DNA of 64,000 bases from Mycolicibacterium rhodesiae JS60 (GCA_000230935.2 AGIQ01000004.1:186001-250000), one strand, 5' to 3'; shown: positions 25,608 through 34,102, counted from the stretch's first letter. A program made the numbers and translations. Notes: generated by a model from the letters alone, not told the origin.

Positions 25608-26834
25608 TTACGTCGGTGTCACTCGTCTTCCGACTCGGTGCGCCAGCTGCGCACTGGCCAGCAAGATGATGGCTACCAGCACGAAAAGCGCTGTGACGCC
25701 GATCATGCCGGCCAGCACGGCGAGGCCGACGCTACCGATCAGAATGCCGATGCCCGCTGAGATCCGAAATTTTGCCAGTCCCGCCGACGAATCCCCGACT
25801 TGGGCGACTACCAGTGCAGGCAGGCTTGCGGTGGCCCCAGCCAGTGACACGCCGAACAGGGCGGATGCGACCAGGTAGGCCGGCACCCCGGGCATCAGCG
25901 CCAGCGCGACGGCGCACCCGGTCCCGAGGATGAACGACATGATCAGCACACTCACCACCCCGGTCGACCGGATCACGCGGTACGCCAGGAACAGCACCGC
26001 GATCTCCACACCCGACATCAGGGCGATCGCCAGGGCGATGGTGATCGTGGAGAACTCGCGGGCGGCACCGGTGATCGGCAGCGCGGTGAAAAGAACTCCA
26101 CCGCGCAGGAATTCACCGCTCATCGCCAGAACCAAGGCGGCGGCCCCGCCGGCGGTCCGGTCGAACCGCGGGAGGCCGATACGAGGTGGCGCCAATCCCA
26201 GCGGAGCATCGAGGGCAGGCAGCACCACCACCAGAGCGGCGGCGACACTCAGGGCCAGGGCGCCGGTGGCGGCGAAGGCGATCTGATAGCCGACCCGTCC
26301 GTCGATGACACCGGCGATCAGCAATCCACCCGGCGAGCCGACAGCACCGCCGAAGAGGAATGCTGCGTTGAACCGGCCCACCGAGCGGACCACATCCTCC
26401 GACGGCGCCACGCCCGTCCCGTACGCGTCGCCGCCGAGCTGCGGCAATGGCGGCCGAACACGAACGGCTGCTTGTAATCCCGCACCGAGTACGATACCGC
26501 CGCCGCAGCCTTGCAGAATGCGAGAGGTCATCAGCACGATTCCCTCCGAGGCCAACCCGATGCCGATGCACGCCACGCCGAACAATGCCAGCCCCGCGGT
26601 CAACGCCACCCGCGCGTCCAGGCCGGGCACAAACCTGGTGCCGAACACGTCGACAAGGATCACTCCGATCGCTGCGGACAGCATGAATATCCCTATATAA
26701 GAGCTACTTTCGGAGTAACTGCGAATGAAGAGGACCTCCAGCGGGGCGGTCAGACTCATGGTCACACCCGCGGCGGCCATCAGCGGCAGGAACCACCGGG
26801 AGCCATTGCGCCGTGGAAGCGGGCAGTGCGTCAC
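25608..26834 (-). CDS. MFS transporter, last of the LLM-RibBA-MFS operon
   Basis: 408 residues from GTG 26834, which overlaps the RibBA-like stop (GTGA); a longer open frame upstream only overlaps that gene. About twelve hydrophobic segments. N-terminal region GVTMSLTAPLEVLFIRSYSES and SAAIGVILVDVFGTRFVPGLDARVALTAG make it a paralogue of the MFS at 15139. The tight coupling to a monooxygenase and a flavin-synthesis-like gene points to transport of a compound in the same pathway. Confidence 0.87.
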   Translation of the reverse strand: MTHCPLPRRNGSRWFLPLMAAAGVTMSLTAPLEVLFIRSYSESSSYIGIFMLSAAIGVILVDVFGTRFVPGLDARVALTAGLALFGVACIGIGLASEGIVLMTSRILQGCGGGIVLGAGLQAAVRVRPPLPQLGGDAYGTGVAPSEDVVRSVGRFNAAFLFGGAVGSPGGLLIAGVIDGRVGYQIAFAATGALALSVAAALVVVLPALDAPLGLAPPRIGLPRFDRTAGGAAALVLAMSGEFLRGGVLFTALPITGAAREFSTITIALAIALMSGVEIAVLFLAYRVIRSTGVVSVLIMSFILGTGCAVALALMPGVPAYLVASALFGVSLAGATASLPALVVAQVGDSSAGLAKFRISAGIGILIGSVGLAVLAGMIGVTALFVLVAIILLASAQLAHRVGRRVTPT

Positions 26835-27973
26835 CGATCGATCGAGTTCTCGACCGCCACCAACGGCACCCCCGGCAGCGGACTCGTTCCGACCAGCTTG
26901 AGCCCGAAGGCCTCCAGACCGATCCGCTTCACGGGGTTGTTGGTCAGCAACCGCATCCGGCGCACCCCGAGATCGGCGAGGATCTGGGCGCCCACCCCGT
27001 AGTCCCGCTCGTCGAGCACGTCGGCGTCGTGGAGGCGGTAGGAGCGTCGGTGATTGCTCCGCAGGTAGACGACAACACCCTGGCCGTTGGCGGCGATCGC
27101 CCGCATAGCTCCGTGCAGCATCGGGGCGCAGCTGCAGCCGGCCGACTTGAAGACATTGCCGGTCACGCATTCTGAGTGCACCCGCACCAGGGTGGGTCCA
27201 GCGTTGCGGGCCGCGGGTTCGCCCATCACCAGCGCGATGTGTTCACGACCGTCGAGCACCGATTGAAATCCGTGGGCGGTGAAGACCCCGTGCTCGGTGG
27301 GCAACCGGCTGGACGCCTTGAACTCGACCAGCCGCTCGGTGCGGCGGCGATAGGCGATCAGCTCCGACATGCTGACGACCGGGAGGTTGTTTTCGGCGGC
27401 GAAGCGCCACAGCCGATCTCCGCGGGCGACCACGCCGGCGTCATCGACGACCTCGCCGATGACGGCGACCGGTGGCAGCCCCGCCATCCTTGTGAGGTCG
27501 ACGGCAGCCTCGGTGTGCCCGGCCCGCCGTAGCACGCCGCCCTCGACCGCACGCAGTGGAAACACGTACCCCGGCCTGGTGAGGTCGCCGGGTCCGGTCT
27601 GCGGGTCGGCGAGCAATGCGATGGTCCGGCTGCGATCTGCCGCGGACACCCCGGTGGTGATTCCGGCGCCGGCGTTGACCGAGACGGCGTAGCCGGCGCC
27701 GCGCGGATCCTCGTTGACCGCCACCATCGGTGGCAGACGCAACCGGTCGAGATCGGTCGATAGCATAGGGACGCAAAGGATTCCGCCAGTGTGACGCATC
27801 ATGAATGCGACCCGCTCGGGCGTGGCATGTGAGGCGGCCAACAGCAGATCGCCGTCGTCGTCGGGATCGTCGGCGTCCACGACCACCGCCATCCCGCCTG
27901 CCCGCAAGGCTTCGATGGCGGTCTCGACCGATGCGTCGGCACCGCACCCGTTGTCGGCGGCAGCGCAGGTCAT
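26831..27973 (-). CDS. Divergent RibBA-like protein (DHBP synthase / GTP cyclohydrolase II fold)
   Basis: 380 residues in the RibBA layout: DHBP synthase-like domain (1-210) and GTP cyclohydrolase II-like domain (215-370). The first keeps TTGVSAADR and RAGHTEAAVDL (His153), but the acidic loop normally like DDEDRENEGDL reads DADDPDDDGDL (33-42), with Glu changed to Asp throughout, and PGHVFPLR is PGYVFPLR (Tyr136). The second keeps three zinc-type cysteines (269, 280, 282), RDYG (323-326) and TNNPVK, but the GTP-binding GRGIGL segment is lost: only 17 residues separate YLR from RDYG, about 20 fewer than usual. It starts within the monooxygenase stop (TGATG). It may have a new role or a damaged one. 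Confidence 0.85.
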   Translation of the reverse strand: MTCAAADNGCGADASVETAIEALRAGGMAVVVDADDPDDDGDLLLAASHATPERVAFMMRHTGGILCVPMLSTDLDRLRLPPMVAVNEDPRGAGYAVSVNAGAGITTGVSAADRSRTIALLADPQTGPGDLTRPGYVFPLRAVEGGVLRRAGHTEAAVDLTRMAGLPPVAVIGEVVDDAGVVARGDRLWRFAAENNLPVVSMSELIAYRRRTERLVEFKASSRLPTEHGVFTAHGFQSVLDGREHIALVMGEPAARNAGPTLVRVHSECVTGNVFKSAGCSCAPMLHGAMRAIAANGQGVVVYLRSNHRRSYRLHDADVLDERDYGVGAQILADLGVRRMRLLTNNPVKRIGLEAFGLKLVGTSPLPGVPLVAVENSIDR

Positions 27974-29271
27974 CAGAACTCGCGGAGGTGGTCGCGCAGC
28001 ATTGTGGTGGTGTACTCGGTGCGGGTCAGTCCCCGCTTCTGCAGTTCGGGGATCAGGCCGTCGGTGATCTCGGTGACGTAGCGCCGGTTGAGCCGCATCA
28101 CCGGGCTGGTGATGAGATAGCCGTCGCCGCCGACCTCATCCATCAACTCGGCCATCTGGTCGGCCACCTCACCCGGCGTGCCGATGAACGGGATGTTGGC
28201 GGTCATCCCGCTCCCGGTGACGATCTGGCGCAACGTCTTTCCCTTGCCGCGGGCCAGGAAGCTCTCCAGCGCGCCCCGCTCGCCGTTGGTGGTCACCGGT
28301 GGCACCGGCTCGTCGAGATCGAACTGGGAGAAGTCGATCTCGGTGATCGAGGAGATCTCGGCGAGCATGTACTCGATATACAGCGGATCGTTGAACCATC
28401 GCTCCCGCTTGGCAATTGCCTCCTCGTGGGTGTCGGCGACGATCGGCGACACCAGGTAAAGCACCTTGCAGTGCGCCGGGTCGCGGCCGTTGGCTTTCAT
28501 CCGCGCGTGGATGTCGTCGCGGTAGGCCTTCATCGCGGCCGCACCATTGGAGGGCGCGACGATCGTGTCCGCGTGCTGGGCGGCCAGCTCACGTCCCGGG
28601 GGTGAGGCGCCGGCCTGCGCGATCGTCGGGCGGTACTGCGGGGACGGGGCGGTGTTCAACGGTCCCCGGCTCTTGTAGTACTTGCCCTCGAAGTCGATGG
28701 TGTGGACCTTCTTGTGATTGGCGTATGTGCCCGTCAGATGGTCGCGTTCGATGGCGTCGGGCTCCCACGATTCCCACAGTCTGCTGACCAGCTCGAGGTA
28801 CTCGCTGGCCATCGCGTAGCGCTCGTCGTGCTCGTACAGCCTGTCGAGACCGAAGTTCTGTGCGGCGCGGTCCTCGCCGGACGTCACGACGTTCCAGCCG
28901 AACCGGCCGCGGGCAATGTGATCGACGGTGCTGCACAGCCGGGCGAGCAGGAACGGCGGGTAGAAGCTGGTCGACATCGTCGGGATGACACCGAGTCGGC
29001 TCGTCGCGGTGGCCATCAGGATGGCCAGCGGTACCGGATCGTGCTTGGGGTTCACGCCATGCTTGAGGTCGGCTTCCATCGTGCCGCCGTAGGCGGTGGA
29101 GACCATCAGCTTGTCCTCGATGAGGACATAGTCGAACTTGGCTCGTTCCAGGTCCTTGGCCATCTCGACGTAGAAGTCTCCGGTGAAGTCGCGGCCACCG
29201 TCGCCCCAGGTTCCATTCCACTCATCGGCGACGAAGTTCAGAAACCAGCCCAGATGGAACTTCTCGGTCAC
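27973..29271 (-). CDS. LLM-class FMNH2-dependent monooxygenase, copy 6
   Basis: 432 residues, MTEKFHLGWFLNFVADEWNGTWGD to TTMLRDHLREF; start preceded by GGGAGG. It is closer to copies 1-4 than to copy 5 (STSFYPPFLLARLCSTVDHIARGRFGWNVVTSGEDRAAQNFG) but has its own N-terminal loop. First gene of a tight operon with the RibBA-like gene (1-base overlap) and an MFS gene. The promoter region toward 29396 is shared with the divergent radical SAM gene and contains the GCGCAAT heptamer (minus strand, 29348-29354). Confidence 0.9.
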   Translation of the reverse strand: MTEKFHLGWFLNFVADEWNGTWGDGGRDFTGDFYVEMAKDLERAKFDYVLIEDKLMVSTAYGGTMEADLKHGVNPKHDPVPLAILMATATSRLGVIPTMSTSFYPPFLLARLCSTVDHIARGRFGWNVVTSGEDRAAQNFGLDRLYEHDERYAMASEYLELVSRLWESWEPDAIERDHLTGTYANHKKVHTIDFEGKYYKSRGPLNTAPSPQYRPTIAQAGASPPGRELAAQHADTIVAPSNGAAAMKAYRDDIHARMKANGRDPAHCKVLYLVSPIVADTHEEAIAKRERWFNDPLYIEYMLAEISSITEIDFSQFDLDEPVPPVTTNGERGALESFLARGKGKTLRQIVTGSGMTANIPFIGTPGEVADQMAELMDEVGGDGYLITSPVMRLNRRYVTEITDGLIPELQKRGLTRTEYTTTMLRDHLREF

Positions 29272-29361
29272 GAGGCCTCCCTTTCACTGTTGTCACCAAG
29301 ACAATCCGGGCGGCGTTACTCGACGGTGTCCTGGGCGTAGCGCGCATATTGCGCGAGACGA

Positions 29362-29390
29362 TTGACAGATCATCGAACGTGCGTTCGAAT
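29362..29390 (+). promoter_or_regulatory. Promoter of the radical SAM gene, leaderless
   Basis: TTGACA at 29362-29367, a 17-base spacer, then TCGAAT at 29385-29390. The expected transcription start, 6-8 bases on, falls at the GTG start codon 29397, so the transcript would be leaderless. The SOS box fills the spacer and overlaps the -10. Confidence 0.65.
29373..29388. promoter_or_regulatory. LexA SOS box
   Basis: TCGAAC-GTGC-GTTCGA is a perfect palindrome matching the mycobacterial/Gram-positive LexA operator (consensus TCGAAC-N4-GTTCGA). Its position between -35 and -10 would block RNA polymerase until DNA damage inactivates LexA. Confidence 0.9.
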
Positions 29391-29396
29391 AGGCAT

Positions 29397-30452
29397 GTGC
29401 GGTGGAGCGGCCAGGGGATAGCGGTCGACGACGGTGCGTTGCCCGGCCTGGAGCGCATCGGGCTGGTGCGCAGTGTGCGCACGCCACAGTTCGACGGGAT
29501 CACCTTTCACGAAGTGCTGTGCAAGTCGGCGCTGAACAAGATCCCGGCCGCCGCGATGCTGCCGTTCCGGTTCACCGTCAACGGATATCGCGGTTGCTCG
29601 CATGCCTGCCGGTACTGCTTCGCCCGGCCCACCCACGAATACCTGGAGTTCGATCCGGGCGTGGATTTCGACAGCCAGATCGTGGTGAAGACCAACATCG
29701 TCGACGTGCTGCGCCGTGAGCTGGGCCGCCCGTCGTGGCGCCGGGAGACGGTGGCGCTGGGCACAAATACCGATCCCTATCAACGGGCCGAGGGACGCTA
29801 TGAGTTGATGCCGGGCATCATCACCGCACTGGCGGCTTCGGGCACACCACTGTCGATCTTGACCAAGGGCACGCTACTGCGCCGGGACCTGGCTCTGATT
29901 GCCGATGCGGCACAACAGGTTCCGGTGTCGGTGGCGATCTCCCTTGCGGTCGGCGATGCCGATCTGCACCACGACGTCGAACCGGGAACCCCGTCGCCGC
30001 AAGCCCGGCTCGGGTTGATCGCCGCGGTGCGTGACGCCGGGCTGGACTGTCACGTCATGGTTGCGCCCGTGCTGCCGCACCTGACCGACTCGACGGAAGA
30101 TCTGGACAGACTGCTCGGCCTGATCGCCGAGGCAGGTGCCACGTCCGTCACGGTGTTCGGCCTGCACTTGCGCAGTTCGACGCGCGGCTGGTTCATGGCT
30201 TGGCTGGCGCGTGCGCATCCCGAACTCGTTGCGCCCTACCGGCAGCTGTACCGCCGCGGGGCCTACCTGCCTGCCGACTATCGCGACATGCTGCGTGAGC
30301 GGGTCGCACCCCTGATCGACAAGCACCGCCTGGCCCGCGACCACCGGCAATTCACCCCGGTAGCCTCGCCGGTCGTCGTACCGGAGCCGCAGCCGACTTT
30401 GTTCGATGTCGCGCCCGAGGCGCTCCGGCCTTCTAGCCGCCCCCGCGCTTGA
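29397..30452 (+). CDS. Radical SAM protein (Rv2578c family), DNA-damage controlled
   Basis: 351 residues from GTG 29397 (VRWSGQGIAVDDGALPGL). An ATG 48 bases upstream in frame would start before the SOS box and is unlikely. The radical SAM cluster motif CxxxCxxC is present as CSHACRYCFAR near residue 70, after FHEVLCKSALNKIP and FRFTVNGYRG. It matches the family of M. tuberculosis Rv2578c and is distantly related to spore photoproduct lyase-like proteins. The SOS box in its promoter suggests a role in DNA repair or damage response. Its 3' end overlaps the convergent FadE gene by 20 bases. Confidence 0.9.
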   Translation: MRWSGQGIAVDDGALPGLERIGLVRSVRTPQFDGITFHEVLCKSALNKIPAAAMLPFRFTVNGYRGCSHACRYCFARPTHEYLEFDPGVDFDSQIVVKTNIVDVLRRELGRPSWRRETVALGTNTDPYQRAEGRYELMPGIITALAASGTPLSILTKGTLLRRDLALIADAAQQVPVSVAISLAVGDADLHHDVEPGTPSPQARLGLIAAVRDAGLDCHVMVAPVLPHLTDSTEDLDRLLGLIAEAGATSVTVFGLHLRSSTRGWFMAWLARAHPELVAPYRQLYRRGAYLPADYRDMLRERVAPLIDKHRLARDHRQFTPVASPVVVPEPQPTLFDVAPEALRPSSRPRA

Positions 30453-31692
30453 CCTGATTGAACGGCACACCCTTGTCGGCGGCCAGTTCGCGCGGGAACC
30501 CGAGGATACGTTCGCCGATCACATTGCGGGCCATCTCGCTGCTGCCGCCGCCCAGCGATCCGGTCTGCCGCGACAGATACCGCACCCCGATGTCGAGGAG
30601 GCCGGACAGGTCCCCGCCCTCGTCGACCACACCGGCGGTGCCGGCGATCGCGAGCGCGGTGTCGACTTCGAGTTCGGTGGTCTCGGCATGGAACAACCGG
30701 ATCAGCGTGCCGGCGTTCGGGGGCAGTGAGCCGTTGCCGATGGCGGTCCCGACGTGATGGATCAGCTGTTCCTTGACAATCCGCCGCACCAGCGCGCGAC
30801 CGGCCAGACTCTGCACCGCCGGGTCGTCACCCTGTCCGGTGCGTTCGGCCAGCGTGACGTGATCCGGTGGCATCTCCTCGGCGTTCTCCGCGCCGGTTCC
30901 GCTGGCGAATTCCGATCCGCCGCCGACTGCGCGGCGTTCGTGATGCAGCTGACGGGAGGCCACTTCCCAGCCCTTGTTGACCTCGCCGACCACCGCGTCG
31001 TCACCGAGTTCGAGGCCGTCGAAGAACTCCTCACAGAATTCCTCGTTGCCGTTGACCTCTTTGATCCGCCGCATGGTGATGCCGGGGGAGTTCAGGGGCA
31101 CCAGGAACATGGTCAGGCCTTCGTGTTTGGGCACTGTCCAGTCGGTGCGGGCCAGCATCAGCCCGTAGTCGGCGGCGAAAGCGCTTGTGCTCCAAGTCTT
31201 TGCGCCGTTGACGACCCATTTGTCGCCAACGCGGTCGGCGCGGGTGATGACGCCGGCCAGATCAGAGCCGCCGCTGGGCTCGCTCAGCAGCTGGCAGAGC
31301 ACCTCGTCGCCGCGGATGGCAGCTGAAATGCGTTCGCGCTTCTGGGCTTCGGTGCCCATGTCCAGGATCGTCGCCGCACAGATCGTCAGCGATGGCGTAT
31401 TGAGGATCAGTGGCATCTCATAGCCGCGGCACTCGGCGTTGAATGCCTGCTGATACGCGTGGTCCAGACCCAGGCCGCCGTATTCGCGGGGGAAGCAGAT
31501 GCCGGCGAAACCGCCCTCGTACAGACGCTTTTGCAGTTCCTGTGCGTGGTCCCACGAGGGTTGTTCGGCGCGCACCGCGAACGGTGGGTGGTCGGGGTCG
31601 ATGGGCGGCATGTTCGCCGCCAGCCAGGTACGGGCCCTGGCGGCGAACTCGGCGACCGATTCGGTGGACGTGGAGATCACAGTCTCGGTCAT
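30433..31692 (-). CDS. Acyl-CoA dehydrogenase, subunit 1 of a likely heteromeric pair (FadE)
   Basis: 419 residues from ATG 31692, overlapping the stop of the upstream FadE gene (ATGA). Acyl-CoA dehydrogenase features: GFAGICFPREYGGLG, CQLLSEPSGGSDLAG, VNGAKTWSTSAFAADYGLML and a C-terminal GSLGGGSSEMARNVIGERILG. Near the C-terminus the usual E-G-T-S-E segment is replaced by LGGGSSE. Adjacent pairs of different FadE genes in mycobacteria often form alpha2-beta2 enzymes acting on steroid or branched acyl-CoAs; this is inferred from the pairing. It is the last gene of the amidohydrolase-FadE-FadE operon. Confidence 0.9.
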   Translation of the reverse strand: MTETVISTSTESVAEFAARARTWLAANMPPIDPDHPPFAVRAEQPSWDHAQELQKRLYEGGFAGICFPREYGGLGLDHAYQQAFNAECRGYEMPLILNTPSLTICAATILDMGTEAQKRERISAAIRGDEVLCQLLSEPSGGSDLAGVITRADRVGDKWVVNGAKTWSTSAFAADYGLMLARTDWTVPKHEGLTMFLVPLNSPGITMRRIKEVNGNEEFCEEFFDGLELGDDAVVGEVNKGWEVASRQLHHERRAVGGGSEFASGTGAENAEEMPPDHVTLAERTGQGDDPAVQSLAGRALVRRIVKEQLIHHVGTAIGNGSLPPNAGTLIRLFHAETTELEVDTALAIAGTAGVVDEGGDLSGLLDIGVRYLSRQTGSLGGGSSEMARNVIGERILGFPRELAADKGVPFNQVKRGGG

Positions 31693-32828
31693 GCCGAAGC
31701 CTCCTGCCGTGCGGTCTTGGCGCTCAACGCGTACACCTCGCGGTGGTGGTCGTCGGGTGAACCGTAGAGCGCGCGGTAGAGCTCGGTGCGGCGCAGGAAC
31801 AAGTGCAGGTCGTGCTCCCACGTGACGCCGATCCCGCCGTGTAGTTGCACGCAATCCTGCAGCATCGCCGGCGCCCGGTCGGCCACATAGGCTTTGGCGA
31901 CGCTGACCAGTTTGGCGGCGTCATCCGAACGGGCCGACACCGCGGCGACCGCGCCCGCGGTGGTCGCCCGGCACGCCTCGAACCACATCTTCATATCGGC
32001 GAGCCGATGCTTGAGCGCCTGATAGGACGCCAGCGGCCTGCCGAAACTGTGGCGGTCGAACATCCACTGCGTCGTCATCGCCAGCACGGTTTCCAGAATT
32101 CCGACGATTTCGGCGCACTGCAGCACCAACGCGACCTGGCGCTGCCGCTCGATCATCGCCGGTGTCTGCGCGGCGTCGCCGACCGCAGCAGCCTCGTCGA
32201 CCTCGGTGCCGTTGAATTCCACTCGGGCATAACGCTTCACCATGTCGACCGAGCGCTGTTCGGTGACTTCTGCGCGGTCGGCGGGAACCAGGAACTGGCG
32301 AGGACTGCCCTCGAGGTCGGCGACCACGAGGAAGACGCCGGCCTCGGCGCCCGCCTCGACACGGTCCTTCACCCCGTCGATGCGGTAGCCGGAATCGGTG
32401 CGCGTGGCCGTCGCCGTCGACTGCAGCGGGGACAGCGGGCGGCGCGGCTCGTAGACCGCCCACGATGCCACCAGCTCGCCGGACACCAGCGCCTCGATGG
32501 TGTCCTCATGACCGTCGGGCGCCTCGACCAGACCCGCGAGCACGACGCTGACCGGATGCAGCGGACCCGGTGCCACGCTGTGCCCGATCTGTTCGGCCAC
32601 CAGCGCGAGGTCGGCCAAGCCATTGCCCGAGACACTGCCGCCGCCAAGCTCTTCGGGGACCAGCAAGCTGGCCCAGCCGAGCTCGGCCGCGCGCTGCCAC
32701 CACGCGGTGTCGAACGACGTATCCGCTGCGTGCAGCTCGCGTACCGTGCTCAGCGACGCTTCCTTCTCCAGAAACGCCTGGGTCGTCGAGACGAACAACA
32801 GCTGTTCGGGGGAGGAGACATCTCTCAT
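31689..32828 (-). CDS. Acyl-CoA dehydrogenase, subunit 2 of a likely heteromeric pair (FadE)
   Basis: 379 residues from ATG 32828; the longer upstream frame is only overlap with the amidohydrolase gene. The N-terminal domain has WASLLVPEELGGGSVSGNGLADLALVAEQIG; the C-terminal domain has FGRPLASYQALKHRLADMKMW and LQDCVQLHGGIGVTWEHDLHLFLRR, typical of FadE subunits of the partner kind. The middle beta domain is diverged. Coupled by ATGA overlaps to genes on both sides. Probably oxidises an acyl-CoA together with the neighbouring FadE. Confidence 0.9.
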   Translation of the reverse strand: MRDVSSPEQLLFVSTTQAFLEKEASLSTVRELHAADTSFDTAWWQRAAELGWASLLVPEELGGGSVSGNGLADLALVAEQIGHSVAPGPLHPVSVVLAGLVEAPDGHEDTIEALVSGELVASWAVYEPRRPLSPLQSTATATRTDSGYRIDGVKDRVEAGAEAGVFLVVADLEGSPRQFLVPADRAEVTEQRSVDMVKRYARVEFNGTEVDEAAAVGDAAQTPAMIERQRQVALVLQCAEIVGILETVLAMTTQWMFDRHSFGRPLASYQALKHRLADMKMWFEACRATTAGAVAAVSARSDDAAKLVSVAKAYVADRAPAMLQDCVQLHGGIGVTWEHDLHLFLRRTELYRALYGSPDDHHREVYALSAKTARQEASA

Positions 32829-34054
32829 GCGATGACGAGCGCGGGCACGTCGGGCTTGTGGACCGACACGTTGGGCACCTTGAACAGGTCGACCAGGTTG
32901 CCGCCCATCACCTTTCGCTGACCTTCTTCGTCCAGGCCCTGGGCGATGAGATCGTCGACCAGGTTGATCGGGTTGGCCAGCCCCTCGGGGTGCGGCCAGT
33001 CCGAACCGAAGATGATGCGGTCGATGCCACACAGCTCGGCCATCTTCTTGAAGTCGTCCTCCCAGAACGGCGCCACGTAGACACCCCGCCGGAACGCCTC
33101 GATGGGATCCTCCGGGAATTCCTGCGGCATCTTCGAGTACACGTCTTTGAACTGGTAGAAGAGGTAGGGCACCCAGGACGCGCCGTTCTCGATGGACAGG
33201 ATTCGTAGATCCGGGTTGCGCGTCAGCGCGCCGTGGCACACCAGGGCGGCCATGGTGTCCTCGATGGGCCGCTTGCCCATCGCGACCATCCGGAACGACG
33301 TGGGCTTGAACGGCAGGAACTCGTCGGCGGGTTCCCAGTCGTTGAGGTACTCGGCGTAGCCGCTGTCCGAGGCGTGCATACAGACCGGGATACCGGCCTT
33401 CACACACGCGTCCCAGAACGGGTCGAACTCGGGCAGGCCCATGGAGCGGGAGCCGCGGAAGCCGGCCACCGGGGCCGGCCGCACCAGCACGGTCTTGGCG
33501 CCGCGCGCCAGGCACCATTCGAGCTCCTCGAGCGCGCGGTCGACGATGCTGAGGTTGATCACCGGCGTGGAGAAGATCCGGCCCTCGTAATTGAACTGCC
33601 AGGTCTCGTACATCCACTGGTTGAGCGCATGGACGATGTCCAGGATCAGGTCGGGGTCGTCCTTCAACCGCTCCTCGACCAGGCTGGCCAGCGTCGGGAA
33701 CATGATCGTGTAGTCAAGACCGAGGCCGTCGAGCACCTCCAGGCGCGCCTCGGGGTTGCGGAAGGCGGGGATGGCCTTCATCGGCTTACCCATCACCTCG
33801 CGGTAGCTCTTGCCGCCGCTGCCGTGCCGGAAGTACTCCTCCTGGGCGCCGGGGCGGGCGACGACCTCGAAGGTGGGGTTGGGGATGTAGTCGCTGATGT
33901 GGTTGCGCACCACGATCTTGGTGCGGCCCTTGACGTCGATGTAGTCGATGACGCCCTTCCGGTTGTCCGGCAGGAATTGCGTCAGCGCTTCCTGGGGCTC
34001 GTAGAAGTGGTTGTCGGCGTCGAAAACCGGATAGGGAAGCTCGCGCGAGGGCAT
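32825..34054 (-). CDS. Amidohydrolase-family metal-dependent hydrolase (COG2159 type)
   Basis: 409 residues from ATG 34054, with GGAGG six bases upstream; an in-frame upstream start at 34126 would include the operator. N-terminal FDADNHFYEP (first metal motif of the family), then VCMHASDSGYAEYL, LVCHGALTRNPDLRILSIENGASWVPYLFYQF and FGSDWPHPEGLANP, whose Asp is the usual C-terminal metal ligand. Members hydrolyse or decarboxylate ring or carboxyl compounds. First gene of a three-gene operon with two FadE genes. The operator at 34088-34102 stands in its promoter. Confidence 0.88.
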   Translation of the reverse strand: MPSRELPYPVFDADNHFYEPQEALTQFLPDNRKGVIDYIDVKGRTKIVVRNHISDYIPNPTFEVVARPGAQEEYFRHGSGGKSYREVMGKPMKAIPAFRNPEARLEVLDGLGLDYTIMFPTLASLVEERLKDDPDLILDIVHALNQWMYETWQFNYEGRIFSTPVINLSIVDRALEELEWCLARGAKTVLVRPAPVAGFRGSRSMGLPEFDPFWDACVKAGIPVCMHASDSGYAEYLNDWEPADEFLPFKPTSFRMVAMGKRPIEDTMAALVCHGALTRNPDLRILSIENGASWVPYLFYQFKDVYSKMPQEFPEDPIEAFRRGVYVAPFWEDDFKKMAELCGIDRIIFGSDWPHPEGLANPINLVDDLIAQGLDEEGQRKVMGGNLVDLFKVPNVSVHKPDVPALVIA

Positions 34055-34087
34055 GGCCGCCTCCAGGGAGTCTGATTGGTCGATAAC

Positions 34088-34102
34088 GGTAATGACGTTA
34101 CC
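34088..34102. promoter_or_regulatory. TetR operator, site 1 (before the amidohydrolase operon)
   Basis: GGTAA-TGACG-TTACC, an interrupted palindrome. Its last 12 bases, AATGACGTTACC (34091-34102), recur exactly at 34817-34828 on the other side of the TetR gene. It is 34 bases upstream of the amidohydrolase ATG. Confidence 0.7.

Noticed and set aside
1..29271. Assignment of the island to a named pathway (EDTA, NTA, dibenzothiophene or pristinamycin)
   Set aside because: Family membership alone does not give the substrate; no diagnostic partner gene of any one pathway was found.
31855..33617. Long fusion frame between the second FadE and the amidohydrolase region
   Set aside because: The upstream portion overlaps the amidohydrolase gene out of frame; the FadE start at 32828 fits family length and ATGA coupling.
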